Source: Bradyrhizobium stylosanthis (GTDB lineage Bacteria; Pseudomonadota; Alphaproteobacteria; Rhizobiales; Xanthobacteraceae). Taken from it: a stretch of 64,000 bases of DNA. The notes beneath the pieces were generated by a model. It was not told the origin of the DNA and did not search any database. It saw only the letters and a program-made list of their open reading frames with translations. A program made the translations under genes and the position numbers. Of this stretch, positions 63,800 through 64,000 are shown piece after piece. Within the stretch, counting starts at the first letter, position 1. Every line of letters starts with the position of its first letter. Where the stretch lies: assembly GCF_001641335.1 (NCBI RefSeq), contig NZ_LVEM01000002.1, forward strand, positions 659,662-723,661, given 5' to 3'.

Positions 63800-64000
63800 T
63801 CAATCCCTCAGGTCGTACCGGTACGATTTCGACACGATCTGCCAGCCGTCAGCGAGCTTCATCGCCACCAGATAGTCTGTGAAGAATCGCGGCGGCAGCT
63901 GGCAGCGCACCTTGATGAAGGCGGTCTTGTCGTCGGAGCGGTCGATGGTGACGATGAAATCCTCGCGCGGCTTGCCTTCGGCCTTGCCGGAGGGGCGCTT
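63800..64000 (-). CDS. NTF2-like protein, C-terminal 66 residues (cut by window edge)
   Basis: An open frame enters from the right edge (KRPSGKAEGKPREDFIVTID...) and ends at a TGA at 63800-63802. The visible tail, FIVTIDRSDDKTAFIKVRCQ followed by PRFFTDYLVAMKLADGWQIV and SKSYRYDLRD, has the beta-strand pattern and closing W-I-V-x-K-x-Y motif of the putative lumazine-binding NTF2 family. The start lies outside the window, so its length and neighbours are unknown. Confidence 0.75.
   Translation of the reverse strand, partial: KRPSGKAEGKPREDFIVTIDRSDDKTAFIKVRCQLPPRFFTDYLVAMKLADGWQIVSKSYRYDLRD

Overview
The window is high-GC DNA from an alphaproteobacterium, most probably Bradyrhizobium or a close relative. 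This is inferred from a RegSR/ActSR-type redox two-component system, an MmcB-type repair protein, an intracellular PHA depolymerase, SthA, GlnD, frequent TTG/GTG starts behind good Shine-Dalgarno sequences, and a dense load of short palindromic intergenic repeats. No tRNA, rRNA, CRISPR array, transposase or prophage gene was seen. It reads as ordinary chromosome, not an island.

Layout. 1-10 kb: a cut-off cytochrome P450, a luciferase-like flavin monooxygenase, soluble transhydrogenase SthA, an MFS transporter, a PHB-depolymerase-type esterase, a divergent HxlR regulator/small target gene pair, an MBL hydrolase and a secreted von Willebrand A protein. 10-20 kb: two convergent GH13 glucosidase/trehalose-synthase-type enzymes, mmcB, regR and regS, a divergent two-gene ABC exporter, and phaZ. 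20-30 kb: a YgjP-like metallopeptidase, an unknown protein, PBP1A, two near-duplicate branched-chain-amino-acid-type binding proteins with no permease genes nearby, a DNA methyltransferase (ogt), and a LysR regulator divergent from an NTF2-like protein. 30-44 kb: glnD, a sulfonate/nitrate-type ABC transporter with an OsmC protein, a membrane protein, a cytosolic chemoreceptor with three tandem PAS domains, a HEAT-like protein and mutS. 44-50 kb: an aromatic ring-cleavage group (pcaF, a hydroxyquinol/catechol-type intradiol dioxygenase, pcaHG), a second chemoreceptor and a small-molecule kinase-like protein. 50-64 kb: marR-emrA-emrB drug efflux, zur-type Fur regulator, a DMT exporter, ispG, a TauD dioxygenase and a Rieske oxygenase, a cell-wall amidase, a toxin-antitoxin pair in which both genes are frameshifted, a Na+/H+ antiporter, a class A beta-lactamase, and an NTF2-like protein cut by the right edge.

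Themes. Redox control (RegSR, SthA), carbon storage (two PHA depolymerases, two alpha-glucan/trehalose enzymes), aromatic catabolism (pca genes, Rieske, TauD, P450) and drug/envelope stress (EmrAB, beta-lactamase, PBP1A, amidase) dominate. The most distinctive feature is the repeat population: at least nine kinds of palindromic element occur between genes, including one about 120-145 bp family with conserved inverted ends present in both orientations and, in two ABC operons, palindromic elements placed between cistrons. I found no clearly new multi-gene system. The best leads are the repeat family, the doubly broken toxin-antitoxin pair, the triple-PAS receptor and the HxlR pair with its exact direct-repeat operator.
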